Source of the DNA: Saururus chinensis
Taxonomy: Eukaryota; Streptophyta; Magnoliopsida; Piperales; Saururaceae
Reading direction: 5' to 3'
DNA: 64,000 nucleotides
Assembly (NCBI GenBank): GCA_035235625.1
Contig: CP141143.1
Location: 6,740,501-6,804,500, forward strand
Shown one piece after another: positions 50,101 through 61,497 of this stretch. The translations under genes and the position numbers were made by a program. The notes beneath the pieces are model-generated. The model saw only the letters and a list, made by a program, of their open reading frames with translations, ran no database searches and was not told the origin of the DNA. How positions within the stretch are numbered: the first letter of the stretch is position 1; each line of letters begins with the position of its first letter.

Positions 50101-51067
50101 AGTCAGGCCCCACTAGGTACCACTGGACAAGGCCTGAGCTGAGATGATGTCCATAGCACATGGCAGGCAGTCCTGAAGGGCTTAAGGGGGCCATGAGTGG
50201 TCTTTTCGCATCAGCATCAAAAGCTCAGTCTGACTAGTGACTTGTCTCTTCAAGCCCCTCAGGACTGCCATTTTTCAACCTAATATCCATGGACTGCTGG
50301 TCATTATAACTGACCAACCTTACTTACACATCTGGTGGGGAGTCAACGTAAGTCAGCCTGAAGGACTAGTCCAGATCTAATGCCATCGAACTATTGAATA
50401 AAGCCTTGACCACACAGGAAAAGATAGTTATAGCTAGGATTCATATGACTCTTGCTTCAATATTAATTCACTGTTCATTGAAGGACAGATGACTCCAATA
50501 GCGGCTGATGTAAACAAGGACTGCGATTCCACTTCAGGCGACTGCCCTCATTCTCCTGTGAATAGGAATCTCCACATTAGCTACAAATGCAGAATAGCTG
50601 GTACTCAAGGGTTTACTATGAAAGGAATGTTGAATAAAACACTAAAGAAATTCAACCATTGATTTCAAGACATTCTACAGACATTCTAGATACTAAACTG
50701 ACAAATTATGACTTAAACATCTTATTTTTCACAATAGATAGATTAACTGTCATGTCATCAGCCATAATCTGGAAAACCCAATCTATAAGTGTCTTTCACT
50801 TCAAACTAATACAGCTCTCATAAGGAAGTTCAACAGTTGCTTTGGATGGAAAGATCAGGTCCTTGTCTGTAAAAGGTTTTAAAAAAAAAGCATACGATAT
50901 CTTCATCAGTTATGACAACTACCCACCAAGTGTTTGGTGAAATAAAACACTATGTCAGTATGCTAAAGACATGCATGGTCAGAACAAAATGAGAAAAGAG
51001 CGCCAACTATTTAGAAATGCGAATCCAAAAGAAAAAAGAGAAAAGACAAGACTACTTGTGAGCATAC
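47141..51067. other. Unassigned DNA downstream of mL53
   Basis: No gene is recognised. A minus-strand segment near 49780-49960 reads EPLMNMADSSDSYDSS and ends in TAG; it could be a terminal exon or chance. The missing last exon of the mL53 gene should lie in the right part (about 50000-51060), but I cannot identify it. Confidence 0.35.
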
Positions 51068-51424
51068 CTTGGTACCAGGGAACTTCTGATGGAGCTCCTG
51101 CTCGGGAATGAGGACGGGCCAGGGCTCACCCGCCTCACGAAACATCTGCTCAGTCTCGAGCATCTGACCTTTGTCGAGGATCATGGAGCGGATCTGCTGG
51201 GCGGAGGTGGAAGTGGCATCAAAAACCTCCTCAACGCCATTGACAAAAGTGACAGTGATCTGGGGCGGGTGGTCATCAGTGCGCCGCTTCACCACCAGCC
51301 GGCATGCCGGATTCGACTCCTTTGCCTTGCGCGCGTTGCACTGTGCCAGGAACTCCATGCAAGCCGCTGTCCGCGGGTCCAGCGCATTGAACTCAATCCG
51401 AACCTTCGACAGAAACTTCAACAT
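51068..51424 (-). CDS. MRPL53: Mitochondrial large ribosomal subunit protein mL53, first coding exon
   Basis: A component of the mitochondrial 54S/39S ribosomal subunit (thioredoxin-like L51/S25/CI-B8-related fold). From ATG 51422-51424 it reads MLKFLSKVRIEFNALDPRTA, then CMEFLAQCNARKAKESNPAC, QITVTFVNGVEEVFDA, and AGEPWPVLIPEQELHQ. This matches the plant protein over nearly its whole length of about 120-130 residues. The exon ends CCAAG and a GTATGC donor follows at 51062-51067. The last few, basic residues should be in a second short exon toward lower coordinates, which I could not find. No break is visible, so it is probably functional. Confidence 0.85.
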
Positions 51425-51841
51425 TCTTGCAGGCCTTCTTCCACTGTTGGGTTCAAATAAATAATTATGCTTGAAATATTCTTTTCCAGTATAGAATATC
51501 TAGATGTAGAATGCAGATGCAATAGAGTAAAACATAAAGGAAAGTGAAAAATCATAAGTGGTCATAAGCACTACTAATAGAAATAATAATAGGAGGGATA
51601 TGGGATGATAAACAATGAGAAATGCATCAACAATTGGTAAATGCAAAAAAAATGCTACAACAATTGATAGTGAGGAATCTAATCTAAAAACAATTGTAAG
51701 ATTTAAGTGCAACTTTCTTTAGAAGTTAACAGGGATCAGACCAAGCAAAAACAGTACCAACGATCAAGATTCATAAGACAAATCCCACGACAATCTAACA
51801 AGCCTTACTGTTTTCTAGGAAAATCATTAAAAATGCTTCAA

Positions 51842-53065
51842 GGGCCTGTTAGGAGTTATGGGAAAAAAAATTCCAGGAAGAGAAACTTCCTAAGAAAATT
51901 ATATTTCCATACAAATAAATTGGCATATAAGTTAAATATTTCCATGGTTAGGGGTTTATTTAGAAAATTTTCTTAGAAACTATTATTAAAATGTATATTT
52001 TAAAAAAATTACTACATAAAAAAAACCTATGTTAATAAAGAATATCATTATCGTGTCCTTTACACATTTTTTTGTTCCGTTAGGTAACCCTTTCAGTCAA
52101 TCACTTGCATAGTTATGAGTAGAAAAATGGCCTATCATGTATTTATTTTATTAAAAAATGTGACAAATGATAATTCAATTTTTTCATCTACCTCCATTTT
52201 TTTGGCTAAATGTGTTTGATGACCAATTGGTCCTCTTGAACACAATTTTGCTGCCAAATAAATATCTTGGACATTATTTTTTAAAATAAAATTAATAGAA
52301 TAAATTTACATCAACTCAAATACACATCAATTATTATGCACATGCAACTATATAAAACTATCATTTAACAATGATTCCATTCCATAAAATATTCTATGCA
52401 AAATAAAAAATTAAGAACAATAAAAATGGCTACAGGTCCCCATAATTCTTTCATTACTTCTAGAATACCAAACTCATTAAACAGACAAGAAATAAAAACA
52501 AACAAGTATTCAACTCTATTTTCTCTCCCAACTACAAAAGGATCCAATATCATATAATCTACATTGTTCTAAATAAAATTCTATTATTTGATAACTTCCT
52601 AAATATCCTTGTAATTCTACATATTTGTAGCAAGCCCATCACAAAAATAACCTATCTTCACTATTTTATTTGCCCATGACTGATAATCTTCTAAATTTGG
52701 TGTCTAGTGGAAGTTCTTTATCATCATCATCACTCCACTCATCATCTTTATCTTCTTTCCTAATAAAATTATGAAGAATAGTTGTGGCAAGAACAATTTT
52801 AACTTGTGTCTCGTATGGAAATTTAGGTCATTTGTTCGATAACATTTTAAAACGGTTCTTCCATACTCTAAATGTGCACTTAATAGTGGCCCTCAACAAT
52901 GAATGATGGAGGTTGAAGAGTTCTTCAGCATTTTGTGGTAGATTTGGGCCAAACTCATTCAAATAATATCAAGTTCTACAATATGGAGTGAGAAAACCAA
53001 GAAGATTTACAACCCTGCATCCACTCTAATAAATATTTACTTGTACTCAAGATAATATTACAATA
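51842..53065 (-). mobile_element. PIF/Harbinger element, broken
   Basis: The left end begins GGGCCTGTTAGGAGTTATGGG. Non-coding sequence to about 52640 is shared with 17667-18165. From about 53060 down to 52666 the minus strand encodes the C-terminal part of a Harbinger transposase. The right end is not visible; the element probably stops before the prolyl-oligopeptidase segment. Confidence 0.75.
52666..53060 (-). pseudogene. Harbinger (DDE_Tnp_4) transposase C-terminal remnant
   Basis: Minus-strand reading gives GFLTPYCRT, YYLNEFGPNLPQNAEELFNL, HHSLLRATIKCTFRVWKNRF, and FPYETQVKIVLATTILHNFI, followed by an acidic tail and TAA at 52666-52668. This is the classic end of the PIF/Harbinger nuclease, with the ...ELFNLRH...R..IE..FGVLK and KIVLA...LHNFI blocks. 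TGA stops interrupt at 52969-52971 and 52828-52830, both explained by CGA to TGA change, and a frameshift lies near 53010 after VDAG. The remaining transposase (earlier DDE residues) and the Myb-like second gene are absent. Confidence 0.85.
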
Positions 53066-53516
53066 ATGAGAAAACAAATTACTATCGAACAAAATAAATA
53101 AGCAATTATCAATTTTAAATAATAAAGAAAATCTCATTTGAACTGAATCAAGTGCTTCATAGTTATACATGTAGTCCAAGCCTAGAACACGTAGGCATTA
53201 AATAAAAAAGATCAGCCATAAAACAAGTAAATAACTAAGAACCTAACAATTTGGAAAACATGATTCAACAAAATTTACAAAAGGCGATAAGTGATTTTGA
53301 AGAATATGTGAGCATAACAGAGCAGGTTTCATATGCAAATTTAAACAAACATGCAAGACAACAGAATTTGAATCAACGTGTGATACTTTTGGCCACCAAA
53401 GCTTCCTGGAACACAAAGATATATCCCAGTTCGTTGAAGTGAAAAGGAACAATCATAAACTTCAAAACAATTGCAAACACTTAGTCCTTTAAATATCTAC
53501 CAAACATGCAAGTATA

Positions 53517-53945
53517 TTACACAGGAACCTGTGTTTCTAGGTTGCACCTATAAATAATTCCTGGAGTAAGGAAGCTTGTGAAGCCAATGAAGATCTCTCT
53601 GTCCTCTCGCCTCCCAGAAATACCATAAACAGTACCAATCTCTATGGGTAGAGTATGTAGCCACTGACCAGATTCTAGGTCTCTTATCTTTACCAAGTAT
53701 TTCACGTCACTCAAATAGTTAACTATAATTTCATCACCATTGATGGCATGAGCTGATTCTAAAACATCCTTCTCAGATTCTTGTATTACAGTAGTCCATG
53801 TAGAGGGATCTTCAAGATCAACTCTGACTAATTTGTACCTTGGAGCATCTTTATTGGTCAAAAAAGTGAACTGGGATCCATTGTTTGCTACAGCCAGATA
53901 TTGAACTTCAAAATTGTCTACAAGCTTAACAAATGGGAGCAAATT
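53517..53945 (-). pseudogene. Orphan prolyl oligopeptidase segment (beta-propeller part)
   Basis: From about 53945 the minus strand reads NLLPFVKLVDNFEVQYLAVA, NKDAPRYKLVRVDLEDPSTW, ESEKDVLESAHAINGDEIIV, YLSDVKYLVKIRDLESG, and FIGFTSFLTPGIIYRCNLET. This is the non-catalytic seven-blade propeller of plant prolyl endopeptidase (S9A), a cytosolic serine peptidase cutting after proline. The similarity ends at QVP, where GTGTAA could be a donor. I see no other exons on either side within several kb and no clear acceptor, so the catalytic domain is missing. It is either one long exon of a scattered gene or a captured/retro-copied piece. The segment itself is uninterrupted for ~142 codons. Confidence 0.75.
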
Positions 53946-54282
53946 GTCGGGAGAGGATGCAGGGGAAAACGAAAAACGTATAGAACGAAAAAGTGAGAGC
54001 TTCTATGAACAAAATGCAGTTGGGCGAATCCGCATGTTTATAATTTAATCACACCACAGCAGCAAAAAGCAAAAACATAGAAAACAGAGGAGCAGTCAGC
54101 GCTAAACATTCATATGTTCAACATGATAAAAAGGCTCTTGTATTACTTCAAAATTGAGTTGACATATATGAAATCTATAGGCTGCCATGTTAAGAAGTAG
54201 TCATTATTTACTTTCTTGCATATCAGAACTTTAAGTGAAACAGAAAAGGGTATTTTCTGCTTAGTAACCATCACTACCACTT

Positions 54283-54690
54283 CTTAGTATCTCATCTAAT
54301 TGTGAGCTTGATACCTAAATTAATCATTGTATTCACACTATTCTACACTGATCATACAGAGGAGATAGCATGAACACCTGCAGGCAGAAAGTTCAATTAA
54401 TTAAGTTTCAATTAATTCTGATCTTGTAAGCTTGATACCTAAATTAATCATTGTATTCACACTATTCTACACTGATCATACAGAGTAGATAGCATGAACA
54501 CCTGTAGGCAGAAAGTTCAATTAATTAAGTTTCAATTAATTCTGATGTGAGTATCTCATCTAATTGTAAGCTTGATACCTAAATTGATCATTGTATTCAC
54601 ACAATTCTACACTGATCATACAGAGTAGATAGCATGAACACCTGTTGGCAGAAAGTTCAATTAATTAAGTTTCAATTAATTCTGATGTCG
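54283..54690. repeat. Threefold tandem repeat, ~125-140 bp unit
   Basis: Three units share GCTTGATACCTAAATTAATC, CACTGATCATACAGAG and GAAAGTTCAATTAATTAAG. The middle unit lacks ~16 bp (GTATCTCATCTAATTG) found in the first and third. Confidence 0.9.
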
Positions 54691-56433
54691 AGACATCCAT
54701 TGGCAGAATTCCTCACCAAGATATGCAACTTGAAAAGAAAATAGTGCAGCAGAAAGTCCTCCAAATTTTGCTCACAAAAGAATCTCATGTCCAGATTTTG
54801 TGTCCCTGGTTTTGGAGTGGGGCTCAAAATGGAAGAAAACGGTTGTGTTGGTTGAGGAAGGGGCGAGATTTTCAACATACAAGCCATAAATCGACGTAAA
54901 ACCAGGACATAATGCATTCCTATTTTATTGGGTGGACTACATACCAAAAGAATGTGAACTATGTTAACAAAGGCATATCTAATATTTATGTATATATAAG
55001 TAACTGTTCTTGTTTGACAGCTAATAACTAAGCGGTGTTCTAATGGCATTAACCATTCTTTTGCTCTGTAGCTCAAATATATAAGACATAAGCATAAAAC
55101 CATTCTGTTCCATCTCTGCATTCCAATGTGTCTCAATGCAGACAACTGAAAAAAAGCCCGTGCTTATGGTCAGCAGTCTGAGTGTGAGAATGTTAACATG
55201 GAACCTGTTGTATGTATTGATACTGAATTGGTGAAATAACCCACGCTTGAGGACACTGGTGAATGGAGTGATATTAAGCAGAGTCGGTAGAGTATTTTGT
55301 ATGTTCTGATTAAATGGCTGCCTTCTCACTTAACCTTGCAGGACTTCGGGAGAAGCACCAAACTGATTTAGAAAATTTGATATTGACGAAACAACCATTA
55401 AAGACTTTGAAGTTTTTCATTTTAGCTGTTGTCCAATATTTGAACTGTCCGTTATTATATCTACTGACTAAAGGTGCCTAGTTAGTGATCTTAAGTGTAC
55501 TAGTATTGGCTTGTGGGTTTTATTCTGATGGTATTGAACGCCCCCATCATGAAGTGAATCCAAACTCATAATATAGATACCCTTTAGTATAGACTTATGC
55601 TGTTCCATTGGCAGTTAATTAATAAAATCATGTGATTTTTCTGATGGCATATGATTGCAGCACTCTCAGGAATTTCTCAAGTATTTCAAATTCATAGTTT
55701 GGTGGGTCAATGCAAAACCTATTGACAGTACCAACTGTAATAATCTGTAGAGATATATATTATAGTCCTTTAATTACTATAGTTAACAACGTGTGGGAAC
55801 AAATTAAAACTAGGCCATCATATGCAAACACTCAAATAGATGGAATGCAAGATTCAAGCCATTTGCAGAGTTAAATCCAAATGAGTGTATTTAATTGACT
55901 TCCAATTAACATTGTTTGAGAGCACATATGAAACTTCTAGTAAACAATGTGCGGGAGCAACATGAAACTGGGTTATCATATATGCAAACACTCAAACAGA
56001 TAAAGCTCTTAAATAGTAGTAGCTCTTACAAGCAGAAAGGAAAATATTCACATAATGTGCAGATCACAAACAATGAAGTCAAGATAATGGGAAGAAACAA
56101 AGGAGAGATAAGTTTCAAAGCTTCAGATTCCTGGAAATGGAAGAGATTGAGAATAATTGAGGGGAATGCAATAACCATGTTGAGAGATACGAAATGGTGA
56201 GATTGCAAAAAAAAGAGCAGCTGCTTTTTGAATGCAATAACCGTGTTGAGAGGGTCCGTGGATGAAGAAATGAATGAAAAAAGCAGTCCTTTTTGAATGC
56301 AGATCATGCAAAATGCAGTACTTTTTTATATAATAGTGAGATTTGGGGGAATCGTCCTAATCAAAATGCATGAAGGCGAAAAAATTGAGCAAAGCAAGCT
56401 ATCAAGAAGAAAATGCGAAAAAAATGGCGTTAC
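54691..56433. other. Unassigned intergenic DNA
   Basis: No recognised gene on either strand. A short direct repeat of GAATGCAATAACC(A/G)TGTTGAGAG occurs at about 56164 and 56232. Open frames of 90-160 codons have no known domain. Confidence 0.4.
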
Positions 56434-56570
56434 CTGAAGCAGATCAGATCGAGGCTGCCGAAGAGCGGGATCGAAATCGACGGCAGATGATGTTTCAAAT
56501 CGCAGAAGGGAGGTGATGGGCGAGTTGTCGAGGACCGGGATGTATGGGTCGAAGAGGTGACGAATCGCAG
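56434..56570 (-). CDS. Exon-like segment, identity unknown
   Basis: On minus, one frame reads SAIRHLFDPYIPVLDNSPI, then TSLLRFETSSAVDFDP and ALRQPRSDLLQ, and runs straight into CTTCAG followed by GTAACG, a good donor at 56428-56433. A possible acceptor (TTTATTCAG) lies just upstream. The segment is much richer in C and G than its AT-rich flank. It looks like a real coding exon, but I do not recognise the protein and found no partner exon. Confidence 0.45.
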
Positions 56571-56579
56571 ATGACCTGA

Positions 56580-58328
56580 ATAAATTTTGGGTAGAATTTT
56601 TGTTTTTGTATAAAATTGCATTGAATTAATTAAATTTTTAAAAAAATTAGTACTCAAACAAGGTGATTTAGTCTACTCAATCTCGTACACTGTATTTTAA
56701 AAAATATAAATTTTATTATTTTTCAATCATTCCTTTAAAATAATTTAAATTTTAAAAAATATATTATACAAGTAAGACTTATTTTAAAAGTTAAAAATTA
56801 TCTATCGGCGTAAAATTTTATTTAATAAAATTTAAATTTAAAAATATAATGATAGGAAGAATGTAAATATTCAAGTTTAAAAGATATAATTATATTAATT
56901 TAAAATTAAAAAATTAAGTTTAATGTAATATTTAAATTTATTTTAATAAATTTTATTACAAAATATAATTTACATTAGGGGGTAAAATTTTAAAATAAAT
57001 TTAACACTGAATTTAATTCAATTCTCAAATGGCCCCTTAACGGAGTCATATCCAACCCGACCCAAATGCATAAATGGCAAAAGAAATAATTATTTTTAAG
57101 AGTGTTTTTTCTGAACAATTAAATGGGTCGACTTTGCTATTATTCTAAAGGGCACTGAGTGGCTCAATTATGTGGCAATTTTTTTATTGAGGGCAAAGGC
57201 AGTGATTATTTTCCAAATAATTAGCGATTGTGACAGAGCTACTAATACAACAAGGTGATTGTACATACCTATTTACAAGTTGAACTATTTGTTGTTCTAA
57301 TAAAAATAATGTCTTTATAATACATATGCAACACATTAAATAGTGATAAAGCAAAAAAAGATTAATTAAATGTTACATGATTTGAACAAATATACTACTA
57401 TAGTAAAAACTAATTTTTTGGCATTATTGGGCCCCACCTAAATAGGGAACGACTGATTTGAAGGAGGCAAGGAGCATGATATGCCCTTGCTTATTTACGC
57501 AAATCTCATTAAGGTCCAATTGGACTTTTAGGGGTTGTTTGACACTCCTTTTGAACAAAAAAAACTAAAATAATTTTCTCCTTTAACTCTCTTTATGAAG
57601 ATAGTATAAAAAAAACAAAATCTTCTCTACAATGTGACATTTTACATCTATGGATAAAATCCTTTCATTTTTTAAAAGGTTGCTGAATAGCCTTTTAATC
57701 TAGACATTCCTATTTCCAATCCAAGGAAATGAATAACATTTCTACTTTCATGATTTAATCCAGATATCCAGCTCAAAATCCAACCAAAACACCTCATTTT
57801 GATTTGATTTTCAAGTCAATAAAAACTAAGTAATTAATTTGATTTTTTAAAATAAGTAATTTACCTCTTTTTATAGGGCAGTGACTAAAATGGAGGAGGA
57901 AGTAGCCAAGCAGGGAGGGTTAGGGATTTGGGAAGCTTGATAGAACAATGCAAGTGACTAATTCACTGCAGGTGGGAAGGAGAGGGATTGGAGAATGAGG
58001 GCATATCGAGTTGTGGGGATTGAGTTGGGTCGAGGACTTCAAGCTTAGCAGTTTTAACTGTTTGGTCCGAGTTAAGGTATGAATATATTTACTATCAACT
58101 GCCTAAATAGTTGGACCAGAGGTTACGATGAAAGCGGGTTGGAGCTGGCATGACCCAAGTTCGACCTTAATAGGGCTCGGACTTGGCCACGTTTTTTTTT
58201 AATCTTTTTATATTAAAAAATATTTTTTAAATAAAAAGATTATAACCTTTGGATGGGTCCCTGACAATTTCACTTATTAACATGTATGTACTTACAACAC
58301 GCACACATAACACTAAGGCTCCGCGGCT
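56580..58328. other. AT-rich intergenic DNA
   Basis: Strongly AT-rich, with frequent TTTAAA and AAATTT words and no open frame worth reporting. I see no gene or clear element border. Confidence 0.5.
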
Positions 58329-59050
58329 AATACTTATTATCCAGCCCAACTGCAATGAACCTACCCTCGTAAAGTTAGTTCCTAATTCGATCACAAAAAC
58401 AGATATCTATCTATTCTAACATCTGGTCACATCATGAGCTTAACTTATCAAATGACAATGTACATCGCTGCACAAAAAACCACATTACAGAGTAATCGAC
58501 GTATGATGATAGTTTTTGACACGATTGCCACCTTTAAACTTGATAATACAATCTGATAAAAACATAACTTATGTTCAATTGTTACCCTTTTAATAATTTT
58601 TATATGTTTTTTATTTTATATTAATAATTATATTTAACAAAAAATTTATTTTATAATATATTTAATTTTAATAGTTAAGTACTTAAAAAGTATTATAAAT
58701 TTATTTTCCCTTTTTATATATAGGTTCACCGTTTAATAAAAATTATTATATTTTTAAATATAACTATTACTATAACACGGAGAGAATATCACATTTGAGG
58801 AACCCATGGAGAGATTATTCAACGAAAGTCACCAACATATAACCACAAGAAGTTAATTGATAGTGGACAAGTGACCAAAAATATATATGAATTAGAAGCA
58901 AGATAAACCAACGCCTGCTTTAGGAATTTCTTGATCCTCTTTAGGATCTTTTTCTGTACTCCAACCTTCCTCTTCTCCGTTACTCCTCTTTTCCTCTCTT
59001 TGTTAATCTTCTTGCTTATTTAGTAATTAGTTTCAGCGGTTACTTATATG
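58329..59050. repeat. Segmental duplicate B (partner 44356-45000)
   Basis: Two blocks match 44356-45000 in order and orientation. An AT-rich Stowaway-like stretch (about 58610-58790) lies between them here and not in copy A. Divergence is visibly high, so the duplication is old. Confidence 0.65.
58855..58980 (-). pseudogene. Decayed copy of the small basic-protein gene
   Basis: The minus strand reads EKRKVGVQKKILKRIKKFLK then QALVYLASNSYIF, matching the product at 44613-44870. The start codon position holds ACG (58978-58980) instead of ATG, and the SDSYMYAPL part is changed. About 110 bp present in the other copy after TTGTCC is missing. It is a pseudogene. Confidence 0.6.
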
Positions 59051-59087
59051 ATAAAATAAAAAAATAGCGACAAGACCACTTCCATAC

Positions 59088-59322
59088 TGACGCAAAAAAA
59101 ATAAGAACACAGAGATGAAACAGGATCCGTTGGGGCATTTCGACAAACACTTAATTTAAAATATGGAGAAAAGGGTATTTTAGACCATTTTAGATTATCT
59201 TACTTACGACTTAATGACAGAAGCTTAGTTTACTTTCCAATATAAATAGAGTAAATTTGTTAAGACAAAAAAAAATAGTTGAAATTTAATTTAAATTCTA
59301 GAATTTCTGAGCTGTCTCTGAG
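59088..59322 (+). repeat. LTR-like repeat, copy 2, interrupted by hAT
   Basis: It matches the first ~235 bases of the repeat at 4163 (AATAAGAACACAGAGATGAA through ATAAATAGAGTAAATTTG). The match stops exactly where the hAT begins at 59323; copy 1 continues TTTGAGCTGC after the shared TCTCTGAG. Its remaining part should lie beyond the right edge of the window. Confidence 0.65.
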
Positions 59323-59821
59323 TAGGGCTGCAAGAAACATGGGCAGGCCCAAGCCCGGCCCAACCCGACCCGGCCTGAAATTTTGTAACATTGGGCTTTA
59401 AAATTTTGTAAAGAAATTGGGCCGGGCCTAAAATTTTGAAGTATATTAAATTTTGGGCCGGGCTCAGGCCTGGGTGCTAAATTTTAAAAAGCCCGGCCCG
59501 GCCTGGCCCGTTCCAGGCTTCACCAGTTTAATACGTATCATCGACTCATCGTGCGGTCCTATTTTCTCCAGCCCGGGTTTGGTATGATAGTATAAAACAT
59601 CCGGCACATCTCTTGCTTCCGCTAACTGCAACCCTATTTTCTCCTCTGCTTTCCAACTTCATCCAGCGACCAGCGTCTCCTTCTTTTGCCGATCTACAAC
59701 CCTATTATTTCTCTACCGCTCTCCTACAGTTCATCAGTAATCTCTTGCTTCTTTCGCCGCTCTATAGCCCTAATTTCCCCACCGCTCTTCAGCTTCTTCC
59801 ATCGTCTCCTATTTCTTTCCG

Positions 59822-60120
59822 CTTTGACTGCTTTGGTTCTCTGCATGGTACCTGCGGTGCGGAGCAGCTGAAGACTGTTCTCTTTTTTGGACCGACGAAA
59901 GTCCTCGACTTTGACTGCTTTGGTTCTCTTTGTGGTACCTACGGTGCGGAGCAGTAGAAGACTGTTCTCTTTTTTGGACCGACGAAAGTCCTCGGCTTTG
60001 ACTACTTTGGTTCTCTTCGTGGTACCTGCGGTGCGGAGCAGCAGAAGACCGTTCTCTTTTTTGGACCGACGACAGACCTCGTCTTCGACTGGTCTCGTTC
60101 TCTTCGTGGGATTGACAGAA
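59822..60120. repeat. 87-bp tandem array (29-codon unit)
   Basis: Units start at 59822, 59909, 59996 and 60083, exactly 87 bp apart, each with TTTGACTGCTTTGGTTCTCT and TTTTTTGGACCGACGA. The last unit is shortened. As 87 is a multiple of three, frames stay open across the array; on minus a 116-codon frame gives a 29-residue period containing ENQSSQSRGLSSVQKRE. Confidence 0.92.
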
Positions 60121-60240
60121 GAGTGACCTCCGCTTCGATTGCTTTGGTTCTCTTCTCAATTTTTTTGCTTTTAGTTATATCATCTCATTTGTTTTGTTAA
60201 TTAATTCATTCTATCATCTAGTCTGTTCTGTACCAAATTT

Positions 60241-61327
60241 GTTCTCTTTGCCTCTGTTAGTTCATGTATTTAATTTGCCTCTGTTAGTTTCTTTATTTGT
60301 TTATTGTCTAATTTGTTCTATTAAATATAGTTCTATCACGTAATTTATTTTGTACTAAATTGTTCTCTTTACCTCTGTTAGTTCGTGTATTTAATTTGCC
60401 TTTGTTAGTTTCTTTATTTATTTGTTATCTAATTTGTTTTGTTAAATATAGTTCTATCACATAATTTATTCTGTACCAAATTTGTTCTCTTTGCCATTGT
60501 TAGTTCATGTATTTAATTTTTCTCTGTTAGTTTCTTTATTTATTGGCTATCTAATTTGTTCTGTTAAATATAGTTCTATCACATAATTTGTTTTATACTG
60601 AATTGTTCTCTTTACCTCTGTTAGTTCGTGTATTTAATTTGCCTTTGTTAGTTTCTTTATTTATTTGTTATCTAATTTATTTTGTTAAATATAGTTCTAT
60701 CACATAATTTGTTCTGTATTGAATTTGCTCTCTTTGCCTCTGTTAGTTCGTGTATTTAATTTGCCTCTGTTAGTTTCTTTATTTGTTTGTTATCTAATTT
60801 GTTTTGTTAAATATAATTCTATCACTTAATTTGTTTTGTACTGAATTGTTTTCTTTACCTCTGTTAGTTCATGTATTTAATTTGCCTCTGTTAGTTTATT
60901 TATTTGTTATCTAATTTATTTTGTTAAATATAGTTCTATCACATAATTTGTTCTGTACTGAATTTGTTCTCTTTGCCTCTGTTAGTTCGTGTATTTAATT
61001 TGCCTCTGTTAGTTTCTTTATTTATTTGTTATCTAATTAGTTTTGTTAAATATAATTCTATCACGTAATTTGTTATATACTGAATTTGTTCTCTTTACCT
61101 CTGTTAGTTCGTGTATTTAATTTGCCTTTGTTAGTTTATTTATTTGTTATTTAATTTGTTTTGTTAAATATAGTTCTATCACATAATTTATTCTATACTA
61201 AATTTGTTCTCTTTGCCTCTGCTAGTTCGTGTATTTAATTTGCCTTTGTTAGTTTCTTTATTTGTTTGTTATCTAATTTGTTCTGTTAAATATAGTTTTA
61301 TCACGTAATTTATTTTGTACTGAATTT
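60241..61327. repeat. ~121-bp x 9 tandem array with dimer pattern
   Basis: Nine units of 118-122 bp, each with GTTCTCTTTRCCTCTGTTAG followed by TTCRTGTATTTAATTTGCC. Starts are near 60241, 60362, 60484, 60605, 60727, 60848, 60966, 61088 and 61206. Units with TTTGCC and TTTACC alternate regularly, so the array grew as two-unit blocks. Confidence 0.92.
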
Positions 61328-61497
61328 GTTAGTTCATATCTTTACTACTGAATGTGTAGTAATATTTAATTTGTCTTTGTTAGTTCCTATCTTTATTCTG
61401 TTATTTAATTTATTCTTGTCTATTCTATTTTTTAATTAATTCTTCTTTCTCTAGTAGTATTTAGTTTATTTTGTTATCTACTAATAGAGAATTAGAG

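Noticed and set aside
51089-51464. Two plus-strand frames of about 100-120 codons
   Set aside because: Antisense shadows of the mL53 exon, which has clear family similarity on minus.
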